NCBI GenBank assembly: GCA_043228905.1
Contig: JBHGNT010000016.1
Coordinates: 4,526,001 to 4,590,000, forward strand
Length of the DNA: 64,000 nt
From: Azolla caroliniana
Taxonomy: Eukaryota > Polypodiophyta
Reading direction: 5' to 3'
The position numbers and the translations under genes are program-made. Shown here in pieces: positions 43,461-56,518 of this stretch. Positions within the stretch are counted from its first letter, which is position 1. Every line of letters begins with the position of its first letter. The notes under the pieces were generated by a model. That model was not told the DNA's origin. It saw only the letters and a program-made list of their open reading frames with translations, and did no database searches.

Positions 43461-46150
43461 TGCAAGCTTAGGGACCGTTTCCAAGACCAGTCTCTCTCCT
43501 CTCTCTATTTATTTATTGCCTGCCCATTAACACATTAAGGCTTTACACATTAGTAAAGATATCAAAAAAGTAGTAATCTCATGACTTAAAACAGATGGAT
43601 CGATTGATCAAGAACAACAAACAATCAGCATTATAAGTGAATTGTGCTCCTAATTAATTCGAAGAGATGCGTGCACACTCTGTCATCAGATGCGTAATCC
43701 CCAACGAATGGCTTGCCTATGAAGCCCTCTAATTCATAGGGATTTTAATTTTTAGTAATAACGGAAACTCGTCCCTTGAATAGTTTATACAATTTGACCT
43801 TAATTTTGATGCAATTAGGATCCTTATCTTTTGTTTGTGGACACACAAGTCATGTTCGAACAAATAAGCATGCTATTTTGAATTGCTAATCTACATGTAA
43901 GCATATTTTATGTACAAATCTCCCCTCTTCTTTAAGTCAATTCTGTTATATTATATTCTTGTATAGAGGTAGCTAGGATTAGAAGGCAATTCTACTCATT
44001 ATCGATGTCAAAGCCCATGATCGGCATAGCTTACTTTTTCAAGGGTCGTGACCAAATTTAGGTTATGTTTGTAATGGTGGCATGCTTCTCTGGGATAGCG
44101 TGTAGAAAAGAACAAATTTAAATTGTTGAGGGGAGTACGTGTACATAGGAGGTGTCAAATTCTAAGCCCACAATATTGCTCTCAACTTTATACAAGCACA
44201 AATGGTTTTGTGTCGATTTTTGTGGTTTCCAATTTTTATCTATAAAACAATAATATGTTTTTCTTGTACAAATTACAACTCTTTTTTATTCTTGAGAAAA
44301 CACAAAATGTTCTGATGTGACAATTCACCTTGGATTCTTCATTGAATCGATTAGGTTATAATGGGCATTGCTCATGAGAATATGCACATATCACTAAAGT
44401 GGCAATTAAACTTACCACTCCACTAAGTGTTTACGCGGACCATATAATTAAATTAAATCATCCTACACAAAATTAACTAAACTTGCAAATGCAATCTTAT
44501 CAACAAGAAAATAATTTGTTCAATGAACTTTTGAATAAGGTTTTGTTTACACTACATAAAAGATTATCCTTGTATTAGGTTTAGGCTTGAATGGCCATAG
44601 AGCACAATACTCTAGTAATAGGATGAATGCATGGTGTAGTTTATGGTTGATGGGGGATTTTCTGATCAATTAGTATTTGCATCATGACTACTTGACATTT
44701 AAGACTTGACATGATGGTGGAATAGTAGCATTACCACTTTGTCGTAAAAGGCAACCAATTTTAAATTCAAAGTATTAAAAACTCAGAACCTAGTCTCCAC
44801 CACATGAGATGCTAGTCATGTTATCCTTGAATTTTAATGGAGGTTGTGAATTCTTCACCACAAGAAATAGTGGTGAGGATAAGAACATTGTCCATGGCCC
44901 TTGGGATGAAGAGTAGTGGAAAATGGTAGCCTTTGCCACTTGTTCTTTTGTGAGGTTGACATGTAACAAGTGGCATATATAGCTTTGACCTTAGGAGTCA
45001 TATGGAGACACTATGCTAAGAATTTCAATTAACGAGAGAAATTGTTGATACCAATGCTAAAACATACCTCATAAAATTTTATTTTTGACCATACGTACAG
45101 TGGAATATAGAAAACCATACATTCTTTATAGTTTAAATAAATACTAGACTTATAAAGCACATGGTCTTCAATATTTAGCCTTAAATTCCTTGTATAACTC
45201 TTACTTACAAGTTACAATCATATATGTACTTTTTTTGCCTAGATGAAAGGTTTTTTGGTATACCCAAAGTGAAGGCATTAGTGATTTTGCATTATTTTTC
45301 AATAGTGACAATAAGAATGATATATTTAACCCTTTTTATACTTGTTTCAATATCCTTGTAATGATTATAAAATATATGCTTTCATTCCATGCAATTTGTG
45401 TATTGGGGATGCCTTTTGAAGCATAAAATGACTCTTAAAATCCGTTTGTACTAGAAAACACCATTATTAGTATGGCTTTGTTAAGCACCCGCCACCAAGG
45501 TTACCATTTTCTCTATTTAAAATCCGGAAAATGTGATAATATGTATAAGAATCTTAAACCCATCTTTTAAGAGCAAACAAATAATGTCCTTGATATCAAC
45601 CTAAAATTATGAAGAGACATTATTACAACAAACCCATTGTTGAACATTGATTATGGGAGTATCTAAAACGGAATCGAGTAACCAAAGACATAACCCCGAG
45701 GTATACTCTTGAGATGATTGTAGTAGTTGAAGAAAAAACTCAACACTTAAAACGAATGTTTAAAATGTTGTTTGGATAGATGGATGTGATTAACAAATTA
45801 AGATTAGATGCTAAAGTGATGAAAATTGCTTCATGGGGAAGATGAGCCATCAAACCAGTGCACACTTATGAATACACCAAAACAAAATATAAATAACAAT
45901 AGACATTTTACCTTCGATGACTTACGGCAACATCATTAACGCCTTCTTGTTGAAACTTACACACCAAAACAATTGTTAATATTTTTGGCTACACTATTTG
46001 GGTGTGTGGATGAGGCAAAAAGAGGAACAACAAAAGAGGGGTCTGAAAAGAAGAAAAAAACTATTGCTTTTTTTCAGAAAGAGGAGGCACTTCACCGTTG
46101 TTTGTGAACTTAGGCTACCCAAACTGTTGTTCTTTTTCCCGCCCAAAACT
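43461..46150. other. Long gene-free AT-rich stretch
   Basis: No frame of meaningful length, no LTR or LINE motif, and no strong repeat was recognised over about 2.7 kb. It may be aged transposon DNA beyond recognition. Confidence 0.5.
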
Positions 46151-46400
46151 ACCCTCTTGCTCATCAATGCTTGCTTGCATATTCCATGGTAGTAATTAGT
46201 TAGACTTGTTGGCCACATGTCCTTACTTGGTGAAGGACATGGCTTCTTCCTTTTGAATCGTTTTGTCTTTGGGTGGATCCTTTTGTCCTAATGGTTTTAT
46301 AATGGTTTTAGGAGTTTTTATTGGAAATGGAGTGGTTGTGGCATGAAAAGAACTAGAAGTTGGATGCATACAACAATGTGAATATTAATGTTGCAATGGA
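46150..46400 (-). repeat. 3' flank of VLIG copy 4
   Basis: The reverse complement matches 18574-18790 (3' flank of copy 2), for example catccaacttctagttcttt and ccatttccaataaaaactcc. The C-terminal coding part between CLDLHL and this flank is missing, so an internal deletion joins them near 46400. Confidence 0.85.
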
Positions 46401-46575
46401 TTTAAGGAGAAGAAAGATAGGTGCAAGTCTAAGCAAGCTCTCATTGCATCCGAATTGATCATCCAACTCTTATTAGCTAAGTTATCCACGACTACTCTCA
46501 CTAGGAGTTCATGGTGTGCATTTCGGAGTTGAGCTTCAAGCAGGCGTTCCAACTCTGAAACGAGCATGTTAGCAA
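46401..46575 (-). pseudogene. VLIG-like copy 4, fragment 3 (late exon 3)
   Basis: The minus strand encodes NMLVSELERLLEAQLRNA, then HHELLVRVVVDNLANKSWM and AMRACLDLHL, collinear with residues around 1800-1850 of the intact protein. It is cut on its upstream side by solo LTR A, and the downstream coding sequence is deleted. Confidence 0.92.
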
Positions 46576-46824
46576 TGTTGGATCTATCCACTCGAGTGGA
46601 GCCCATGACATGGAGTTTGCTGAGAGCCAGCTACCAACTCAGTGTCGAATCGGTTGGGTACTGATTTAGGCTGAGTGTTGAATCGGCTGGGCGTCAATTC
46701 AGGTTGAGCATTGATTCGGCTGGACGCCGAATCAACTTAGAGCTAAAGAAAGGAAAAAGTTATATGTTTATTAATATATATATATATATATATATGTATG
46801 TTTTTTGTGTGTCCTTTTTTCTTC

Positions 46825-46861
<37 letters not shown>

Positions 46862-47555
46862 GTATGTCTATGTGTGAATGCAGATACGAAAAGAGGAGAC
46901 ATTACTCCAAAAAGGCTGATAAAAAGAAGGCATAGATAGAAAAATGCATAGAGGGAAAAACTGAGAGAAAGACAAAGAAAACAGAGCGTGTTACAACGAA
47001 AAACTGAACATGAGTGAACAGAACTAAGGCTGGAAAAACAGAGATTCGAGAAGAAGAGGTGTGTGAGAAAAACACAACAAAGCTTCTCCAAGAAAACAGA
47101 AACAAGTGTGAGAGCTCGAGAACAGGGTGATTGAGAGCGAGAACTCGTTACAAGTGTAAAGACGGAGATCTCGCGAGGTGCTGTCTGGACTACCCAAAAG
47201 AGTCACAACAACTCTTTTGTCCACTTGCAACAGGTTTATTTGTTCTGTGTTTTTGGTTTTTTTTCTATTGTTTATCCTATCTGGTAGGGTGAATATTGTA
47301 TCCAAGGCGGTAGCCTTGAAATATATGTGCATATCTCTAGAGTAAGCTCTAGAGGGTGTCAACACCTTGTATACTCAAAAAATAGTGAATTTGTTTCGGA
47401 ACCTAAGGTTCCCGTGGTTTTTCCCAATTTTGGGTTTTCCACGTTAAATCTCAGTGTACTCTCTCATTTTCGTCTTGTGGTTTCATCTATTGTTTATCAA
47501 GTGTTAATTGTGTTTGAAATTTTAATCATCCCGATTCCGCTCCATATTCCCATCA
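46576..47555 (+). mobile_element. Solo LTR A, 980 bp, in VLIG copy 4
   Basis: It has TG...CA ends (TGTTGGATCTATCC at left, TTCCCATCA at right) and a perfect 5-bp target duplication AGCAA at 46571-46575 and 47556-47560. The filled site is seen uninterrupted in copy 2. It contains cccgtggtttttcccaa followed by gggttttccacg at about 47410-47442, a motif common in the U5 region of plant copia LTRs, plus (TA)n and (GT)n runs at 46774-46860. No internal coding domains, so it is a solo LTR left by LTR-LTR recombination. The orientation is taken from the motif. Confidence 0.9.
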
Positions 47556-48098
47556 AGCAACTCCCACACCGTTAGCATAACCTTCAAAGAAGCCGCGAAG
47601 CTGAGGCTCTACTTCTCTCAGCCTCTCGGCAACATTGTGTTTCTTATCCCACTCCCTTTGTTCCCCTTCCAGCATTTGGATGAGAGTATTCATGACGAAA
47701 CGATGACCATCTTCCTGATCCTCTCTAGACAAGGGTTGAAGAACCTTGGTAGTTGATTGTATCACATTCATCACGATCACATCGTCATACTTCTTCACAT
47801 TCTTCACATTGGAATTCACAATCGCAACTAATTCTTCCATCAAATGATGGCCTTGTGCATTCTCACCTTCTCCACCATTGTTGGTAGGCATGAAGTTTGT
47901 GAATTTTTGCCAAATTGCTTTTCCAATATTACCAGGCAAAGTAGTCAATTTGTCACCGTCTCGAGGTTTATTGGCTTGGACGTCCAGGAAGAAGTTGGAG
48001 TGGTGCTCCCAAATAATTTATGGTAGACTTATGGGAATGGAGCGGAAACATTTTCGTGAGGTCTGAGATGCCATATTGATTCTTCACAGAGATGGGGA
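47556..48098 (-). pseudogene. VLIG-like copy 4, fragment 2
   Basis: The minus strand encodes LPGNIGKAIWQKF, VAIVNSNVKNVKKYDDVIV, RFVMNTLIQMLEGEQ and WDKKHNVAERLREVEPQL, collinear with copy 2 near 9870-10250. Upstream it continues to the phrase ISVKNQYGISDLT, where copia B starts. A frame change lies near 47950. Confidence 0.93.
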
Positions 48099-50115
48099 TG
48101 TTAGATTATAAAATAAAGCATAATATTAGAAGTACAAATAAAACATATTATGATAAATAAAGTAATAAATAATAATTCCTAAAATATCCCTCTTTTGTAA
48201 AAACGTTTTGTAACTACCCTCTCTTTCATATATACACATTGTAACCACTATTTATGTGGTGTGAGAAATACAACTATTGATTTCTTGATCTCTCTCTCTG
48301 TGTATGGGCTGAAAAAAGTGGTAAGAGAGCTTATGGACAAGCTGGCTTTCGGAAACACCATAGCACCATTGATCACCTTATCACCCTTCGAGTATTAATG
48401 GAGGAAAGTCGCCTTAAAGGTAAAGGTTTATATTGTTGCTTTGTAGACTTCAAGAAAGCTTTTGATATGGTACCTCATGAGCATCTTTAGAGGCGAATGC
48501 AAGAACTTGAGGTGCCAAGTGAATATATGCTTGCAATTTCCCGAATTTATGAGAAGGTTATATGTTGTGTGCGCATGAGAGATAAACTTTTAGATTTTTT
48601 CAAAAGCACTATTGGTGTTAAGCAAGGATGCCCACTCTCACCAACACTATTTGGTCTATGCATTGATGAATTGGAAGAAATGGTTACCAAGTTTGCAAAG
48701 GAAGAATGTGTTGAAGAAGTTGCCATTGGGAATGTTGTGATTATGCTTTTGCTATATGCAGATGATGTAGTGCTTTTTGCAAATACTTTAGGAGATGCAC
48801 AAAAGCTTATGAAGGCATTGGAAAATTTTTGCATGCATACTAAATTAAGTGTCAATATCTCTAAAACAAAGATTATGCTTGTGAAGAACCAAAAAAGAGA
48901 TAAACCATGCATTATGTACAACAATGAGCCACTTGAATGTGTGGAAAGCTTCAAATATCTTGGCCTTGAAGTTCCTTCAAATCATAGATGGAATGAATGT
49001 GCTACACGCCGCTTAGAGGTGGGCAAGCGAGCATACTATGTATTTGAGAACACATGCAATCTTGGAGATATTAAGTGTTGGGTCCTCAAGAAATATCTTT
49101 TCAACACTTTGGTGACACGGGTTCTTCTCTATGGGGTGGAAGTATGGGGCGGTAGCATCCCTAAATCTATGTGGAAAGAGTTTGAAAATGTCCAAAAGCA
49201 TTTCCTTACCAAGTTTCTACAAGTTAAGAAACAAACGCCCTACACCCTCCTCCTCCTTGAGACAGGATCGCTTCCCATTGAGATCATGGCCATGGAAAGG
49301 GTTGTTGAATACATGCTTAAGGTTCAAAAAAGTCCCTCACATCGACTTCCTAGAATTGCGTGGGAAGCAAGCAAAAAGATCCAAAAGACGCATAAAAGCA
49401 AAATTTTGTGTTCTGGTTGGATGCAAGATATAGAAAAATGGTTTGATAGATGGGATGCGAGACACTCGCTTCATGATGCATCATTAGATTCCTCTGTAAA
49501 TGAGGCATTTTTGCAACGCCAATGTATCATGACATGGGACAAATGTGGAGGCTCACGCTTCACACATTATACTACACATGTTGCACCTAACTACAAAACC
49601 ATATTCTTTGCGGAACGGGGAAATCGTACACTTCCATACATGTTAGAGCCCATACCGTTATTTGCCATTCGAACCATTGCTTCCATGCGACTTAGCTCAC
49701 ATGCATTGCGATGTGAAACAGGGCGTTGGGGTACAAGTGATGAGAGTGGTCGGCTATGCACTCTTTGCCCTAAACAAGTTCGCGAGTTTGAGTATCACAC
49801 TTTGATACAATGCTCTGCCTTTGATCATATTCGACCATGCTTTCCACATCTCTTCAATCGAGCCCAATCTTTGCATGAATTCCTCTCACAACCACAATGT
49901 GCACTCTCGATTGCAACATTCATTGGTAAAGTTCTTGAACATCGAGAGTCACTACTCACTTTCACACGTATCACGTGAAATGTAATATTTTTGGTCTCAT
50001 AGGTCATAGTTGACCTCCAAAGACGATAATATAATCTATCTATCTATCTATCTATCTCTCTCTCTGTCCCTGTTATCTTCTTCCTATTTCTTGTGTTATT
50101 GCTTGATTTCTTACA
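48099..50115 (+). repeat. 5' LTR of copia B, split by a LINE
   Basis: The LTR pieces are 48099-48301 and 50068-50115, together about 250 bp, ending ...TTTCTTACA directly before the primer-binding site. The LINE lies between them. The 3' LTR shows the uninterrupted order gatctctctctctc, then ttatcttcttcc. Confidence 0.92.
48302..50053 (+). mobile_element. 5'-truncated LINE with 14-bp target duplication
   Basis: The insertion is bounded by ATCTCTCTCTCTGT at 48288-48301 and again at 50054-50067, an exact 14-bp target duplication. Its frame gives RT (GQAGFRKHHSTIDHLI; CCFVDFKKAFDMVP; the catalytic LLLYADDVVLFA) and then the C-terminal zinc motif CTLCPKQVREFEYHTLIQC, ending at TGA 49976-49978. 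One TAG at 48487-48489 interrupts RT just after the FDMVP block; the remaining 493 codons are open. The 3' tail is a (TATC)n run. It lacks the 5' half (ORF1, endonuclease), so it is not autonomous, but it is young: the target duplication is perfect and the frame almost open. Confidence 0.93.
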
Positions 50116-50127
50116 TGGTATCAGAGC
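50116..50127 (+). other. Primer-binding site of copia B
   Basis: TGGTATCAGAGC directly follows the 5' LTR end ACA; it is complementary to initiator tRNA-Met. Confidence 0.95.
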
Positions 50128-50222
50128 AAAATTATAGACATAAATCAAAACAGAAAACATTTTGTTCTTGGATTGATCCGGACGATCTAAGCAAGATGGA
50201 GTTCGAAGAAGAATCATAAAAA

Positions 50223-52905
50223 TTGTCCACATCCACATCAAACAATCACCATCCTGCAAATCCATCAAGTATGGTAAGAAAATATGTAGTTGAAAAACTA
50301 ACTAACAATTACAGGATGTGGAAGACACAGATGGAGTTGATAATGGAGCGTAATAATCTAAAAGATATAATAGATGGTTCCATGAAAATGCCTGAACAAG
50401 AACCTCGGAAGAGCATATGGAAAAGCAAAGACCTCTATGCTAGAATGGAGATAATAATGCACTTAAGTGACGAGCAATCGATTATGTTCGAAATTTACAC
50501 ACAACAAATGAAATGTGGGAGTATTTGCAAAAGATTCATCAACCATCTGATGGGACAACTAATTTTTTTTCATTCAAATCATTAATGAATTTAGAAATGA
50601 AAGGAGGCGAACAAATCGACACATTTATAATGAAGTGGCAAAAGCAATTAGATACAACCATCTCTTCAGGCAATAATATTGATGAAATATCCAAATGTGA
50701 GATTTTAATGGGAGCACTACCAAAATTATGGATGACTTTTGTAAGTATTCATAGTGAAGACAAAAATCTAAATTTACAAAATTTATTAGCAAAGTTAAAG
50801 CAGGATGAACTACGAAGGAAAAGAACAAGTTCACAACACGAGGCTAGCCACATACATGGCCATGACAGCCTCAATGAGAAATAATCGAGGCAACTTTGCG
50901 AAGCAGAAATTTCAACGGTTTCCAAATAACCAGAAGTTTGAACAGAAGAACAAATCAAATGGAATGGGAGGCTTGACGATATCTACGATCACATGTAGGT
51001 ATTGTAATAAACAAGGTCATATTGAAAAAGATTGTAGAAAGAAGCAAATTATTTGATCTTAAAAGGAAAGGAAAGAAGTCTTATCCTCAAATTCATAGTG
51101 CATCAATTCAAAATGATAATGTGAACTATTGTGAAGAAGATGAAGACAATAATTTTATACAAGCTTTTACAAGTGATGCAAACGAAAGTCAAGTGAATCA
51201 AAAGAAAGGCAATGACAACCTTTGGTTCTTCGACATTGGGGCGATGCATCACTTAACAAATAACAGAAATCTTCTACATAACTATTGCCCCCTTCCACAA
51301 GCACTCCAAGTTACATCCGACGACCATGGCACAAAAGTCGCGATTGGCAAAGGGGAAATGCACTTGTCTCTAAACAAATCAAAGACAGTAAGCATTCGAA
51401 ATGTTTATTATGTTCCAGGTGTAATGAGAAACTTAATATCTGTAAGTGATGCAACAAAAAATGGAACAAGTATACAATTCAATAATAATTTTGCGGTTAT
51501 TTCTCATGAATTACCTAGTGGTGAGATGTTAAGAATGACTTGCCCCAAATTTGGATGACTCTACCCTTTACAAATGATGGACAAAACTCTTATACAAGCC
51601 CTCTTTGCATCAGGCGCTTCACACATTGATCCTACAATGCTTTGGCATCATCGACTCGGGCATCTCAACCCGAAGGCGATGAAGACTGGTTAAGTCCATA
51701 AATTATTTGAAGGAATTCCAACAAAGTCATTTAGCTATATATCTATATGCGTGGGATTGTCGACAAAAGTTTCCAATAGGCAAACAGAAAAGGACGGAAA
51801 GACCATGGTATTTTATTTCATTTATAGATGACTTCACAAGATTCACGGTCTTATATTTCCTTAAGAAGAAATCAGGAGCATACAATGCATTTACAAATTA
51901 CAAAGCATATGTAGAAAATCAATGTCAACTTAAAATCTCGACTATTCGTACCAACAATGGAGGGGAGTATTTTAGTGATGAATGGACGAGGTTTTGTGAA
52001 GAAAATGGAATAAGGCATGAGCATACTATACTAGAAAACCCACAACAGAATGGTGTAGCTAAGCGCAAGAATCGAACCCTCCTAGATGCATGTCGAAGTA
52101 TGAATCAAGTTGCCGGATTGCCTCTTTGATTTTGGCAAGAAGCAGTTGCCACTGCATGTTACCTGCAAAACCAATCACCACATAAGATAGCGGTCTTCAA
52201 ACACCATATTCACTTTGGTTTAAGCATAAACCTAACCTTGCTCATCTCCGAGTGTTTGGTTCAATTGCTTATAGTCATGTACCCATAGACAAAAGGAAGA
52301 AATTAAATCCTCACACAAGAAAATGTATTTTAACTGGATATGGTGAATCTTCTAGACTTAAAGCATACAAATTATTTGATCCACATACACGCAAGTTTTT
52401 CTAAATTAGCCGATCAATCATATTTGATGAGATTAGTGTACTTGAGCAACAAAAACAACATGAGGTACGCGATTTTAAACGAAATTTAAGGATTAATGTT
52501 TCCCAAATAGAAAATTACGGTGGTCCGATCACAAGAAGTTTCAAAATAAAAAACATAGAGATGTTCTAGCAAAAGATGAGGATGTAGGAGTAACTCATTA
52601 CTTATACAATAATCCGACCTACCCTAACAAGAAAGGATTGAGATCACCCTGCAAAGATTATTTACACGACCAAATAGGAAATGAAGACATACACAACATG
52701 TAGACCAAAGATCATGAAAAGAAAGATCATAAAAATCGCGAAACTTATAAAGATATATTGGTGAAAGATTTAGAAAAGGTACCTAGTAGAAGAGGAAGTC
52801 AATGGCGAACGAAAAATCCCGAAAGAAGACAAAATGAAGGTCTAGTCGAATTCATTAATTGCTCCCCCGCATCAACATCTATAATGAAGCTGCTTGAAGG
52901 TGAAC
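50223..52905 (+). pseudogene. copia B gag, protease and integrase
   Basis: Gag begins near 50270 (VRKYVVEKLTNNYRMWKTQM) and ends in a zinc knuckle, CRYCNKQGHIEKDC, at about 50993-51035. The protease box reads LWFFDIGAMHHLTNN, with DIGA where DSGA is expected. The pre-integrase motif is MLWHHRLGHLNPKAM. The integrase core has FISFIDDFTRFTVLYF, TNNGGEYFSDEW and NPQQNGVAKRKNRTLL. Frame changes near 50560, 51050, 51690 and a TGA near 52128 break it. Copia C interrupts it in the spacer between integrase and RT. Confidence 0.88.
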
Positions 52906-52909
52906 ATTT

Positions 52910-53638
52910 TGATAGATATATTACATAGACGTAAAACACAGATATACTGAGACACAAACAAAACGAAAAACAAGGAGCACACGATTTACGTGGAAAACCC
53001 TGATTTCAGGGAAAAACCACGATGAACAAAAATTTCCACTAAGAGATAAGACGAAATACAATCACGGAATGATAGAACCTGATCTGGTATGGATGTACTC
53101 TAAAACCACGATTTCAGCCGAGCGCACCAAACCCTAACTCATAGGTATCTATCTCCTTCGAAGCTTCCAAAGCTTCTCTGTTTGTCTCTCTTCCTTTATG
53201 TTGCACTCCTCTTTCTTCCTCTCACACTAAACTTTCGAGCTATGTCACTCACACAACCACTATTGTGTCAGCTTGTTGTATATTATTCTTTGTGTCACGC
53301 TCTCGCAACACGTTTTCACGCTCTTGCACACTCATGCTCTCACACTCTCAATCATAATAACTTTTCTCACTAGAGTCCAGTATATACATCCCTTCACACA
53401 CTTTAACACACTATTTTTACTCATAGTGATTTATCCCACATATAAAGGTAGCTAATGTCACTATGCCTATATATATACTAATCCAATGTTATGAATGTAT
53501 ATGTGTATATATTCATTTGAACTCCTCTTCGGCTGTTCGACACTTTTGGCTTTTTGGCCGATCTCGGGTCGGCTGTGACATGTCACGGTTCGGCTCTTCG
53601 GTCGAGTCCCCCGTAAGGAGGGACAATCTTACATAACA
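52910..53638 (-). repeat. 3' LTR of copia C
   Basis: It starts TGATAGATATATTAC and ends CTTACATAACA, with TG...CA ends. It includes the motif gtggaaaaccctgatttcag, then ggaaaaaccac near 53000-53023, the complement of the copia U5 signature seen in the solo LTRs. Confidence 0.85.
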
Positions 53639-56442
53639 AATTCCCCCTTCACTCTTGTAGGGGGAGAGTCAACCAAACCAGTCCTTCGCCGACATGCAAT
53701 AAGTTTTTCCATAGATAAGACTTTGGTAAGCATATCTGATCTATTTTCGTCAGTATGGATCTTCGCTAGAACGAACTCATTTTCTTCCACTCTCTCTCGC
53801 AACCAATGATACCTTCTCTGAATGTGCTTCGTACGAGAGTGATAGGCAACATTCTTAACAAGATGGATAACACTCTGATTATCACAATGAAGTAAGAACA
53901 TTTCTTGCTTCATTCCTAGTTCAGTTAAAAAATCTCTCATCCAAATCAATTCTTTTCTAGCTTCCACTGCAACCATGTATTCAGCTTTTGTGGTTGACAA
54001 AGCCACAACCTTTTGCAACCTTGATTGCCATGACACATCTCCCCCTGAATAAGTCATCACATACCTTGATGTGGATCGGCTGGAATCTACATCACCCGAC
54101 ATATCAGAATCTGTGAAACCTTTTAACATAGGTTTCCCGGAGCCATATCTAAGGCATACACTTGAAGTACCTTTGAGGTATCTGAGTATCCATTTTATGG
54201 CAGCCCAATGCTCCTTACCAGGATTACTCATGTAACGACTAACTATCCCAACAACAAATGCAATGTCCAGCCTTGTGTAGACCATAACATACATTAGGCT
54301 ACCAATAGCCGAGGCATACGACACCCTCCTCATCTCTGTCTTATCTTTCTCAGTTTTCGGACATTGTCATGAATTTAACTTACAATTCACCGACAATGGA
54401 GATCCAACAGATTTTGCATTGCACATGTTAAATCTTTGCAAAACTTTCATCACATAATTCTCTTGTGACAACCATAGCATGTTTTTGGTCCTGTCCCGGA
54501 CTATATGCATTCCCAAAATCTGTTTTGCTGGTCCTAAGTCTTTCATGGCAAAAGCTTTGCTCAAAGCTTTCTTCAAGCTTGCAATCTTTTCAGCATTATG
54601 TCCAACAACCAACATATCATCCACATACAACAAAAGAATAAGAAAATCACCTTCATCATACCTCTTCACAAATACACAATGATCGGCTTGTGTTTTCTGG
54701 AATCCATGTTCTAGCATGGACTCAAACTTCTTATACCATTGTCGAGGAGCTTGTTTCAGTCCATACAAGCGCTTCCTCAACTTGCATACAAGATTTTCTT
54801 TTCCTTTCACCTCAAAACTCTCCGACTGCTGCATATAGATTTCCTCTTCCAACTCACCGTGCAAGAATGCTGTTTTAGCATCCAATTGTTTAATTTCCAG
54901 ATTCATACTAGCAACCATACTCAAAACAGTCCGGATGGAGGTCATTTTCACTATATCAGAGCAAAAATCTCATCAAAATCAACACCCTTTTTCTGTTGGA
55001 AACCTTTCACTACAATACAGGCCTTATACCTAGGTGTACTTCCATCTTCTCCAGTTTTTAGTTTGTAGACCCATTTGTTTCTGAGTGCCTTCTTTCCATT
55101 AGGCAGCTCCATCAGCTCATAGGTCGTTCTCATGCAAGGAATCCATTTCCTCTTGGATGGCATTATACCATTTCTCCTTATGTACATCGGTCATGGCTTC
55201 TTCATGGCATTTTGATTCCCCTTCATCAGTCAAGAGAATATATTGATTGGATGGATACTGAGAGGAGGTCTTCCTTTGTCTTCGTGGATATCTTCTTCCT
55301 TCAACAACCGATTCAGATTCGGTTTCTTCTACCAACTCATCTTCCGACTCAGATTCGTGTGCATCTATTTGCTGTTGAGTGTCGGCCGACTCAGATTTGG
55401 CTTCATCAGTCAACTGTTGTCTACCGATTGGTTGTGTGGGAGTGGGATCGACTAGTGTTGACTCCATAACAGTAGTCGATTGAGAAGACAACTTTGGTCT
55501 TTGTTGCTTCCAGTCTTCGATTGTCTTGTCTTCCATGAATATAACATCTCGACTTCTTATCACTTTCTTATCTAGGAGATCCCACATTCTATACCTGAAC
55601 TCATCTTCCGAGTACCCCAAGAATATACAAGGCTTGGACTTGCTGTCCAGCTTTGACCTCTGATCTTTAGCAACATGTACATAGGCCAAGGATCCAAACA
55701 CCCTTAAATGTTGATAATACACATTCCTTCCTGTCCACACCCTTTGTGGGACATCCCCCTTCAAAGGTACTGAGGGAGACCTATTTATAAGGTAGACAAC
55801 TATCAACATTGCCTCAACCCAATACGACTTTAACAATTTTGCATGCGCCAACATGCTTCTCACCCTTTCCATTATGGTTCGATTCATTCTCTCTACTAGA
55901 CCATTCAACTCAGGTGTCTTCAGCACCGTATACTCAAGTTTGATGCCTTGAGTCTTGCAATACATCTCAAATTGGCCTATATACTCACCACCATCATCTG
56001 TTCAGATAACTTTCAACTTCTGTCCAGATTCTCTTTCTACCCTTGCATGAAACTCTTTGAAGACCGACAACACTTGGTCTTTGGACACCAACACAAGGGC
56101 CCACACCTTTCTGCTGAAGTCATCAATAAACGTGACAAAGTATTGTCCACCACGGTGTGATGGGGCATCCACATAACACACATATGTGTGAACCAGTTCT
56201 AGGGCATGCTCTCTTCTCATCGGAGGCCTAGAGTGAAAGGTTGTTCTATTCTGCTTTCTAGCCAAGCAGTCCACACACTTTTCAAGGTGTATTCCTTTCA
56301 CTTCTGGTAGGAAATCCATTTCAGCAAGGATATGCATTCCCCTTTCGCTCATGTGCCGGAGCCTTTTATGCCACAACTCACCATATGAGTCATCCACTAC
56401 ATTTGCTTCATCTCGGCACAATTTTGCATGCATTACGTACAA
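53629..56442 (-). pseudogene. copia C integrase, RT and RNase H
   Basis: Pre-integrase LWHKRLRHMSERGM, integrase core FVTFIDDFSRKVWAL, a stop near 56000, then ELNGLVERMNRTIMERV. The RT has [50 protein letters not shown] and the catalytic LLLYVDDMLVVGHN at about 54610. RNase H has GDVDSSRSTSRYVMTYSG, ALSTTKAEYMV and TKHIQRRYHWLRERVEE. The breaks are single stops and small shifts between long open blocks. Confidence 0.9.
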
Positions 56443-56518
56443 TGTGTTCTGTTTTTGAGCTTGAGCGACAATCAGACTCCCTTTACAGAACTTCCATGTA
56501 TCATTATGAAAACCACCA

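Noticed and set aside
46576-47555. Small frames in this segment as genes, for example the one at 46771-47091
   Set aside because: The segment is a solo LTR with TG...CA ends and a target duplication; the frames reflect microsatellites and purine-rich runs.
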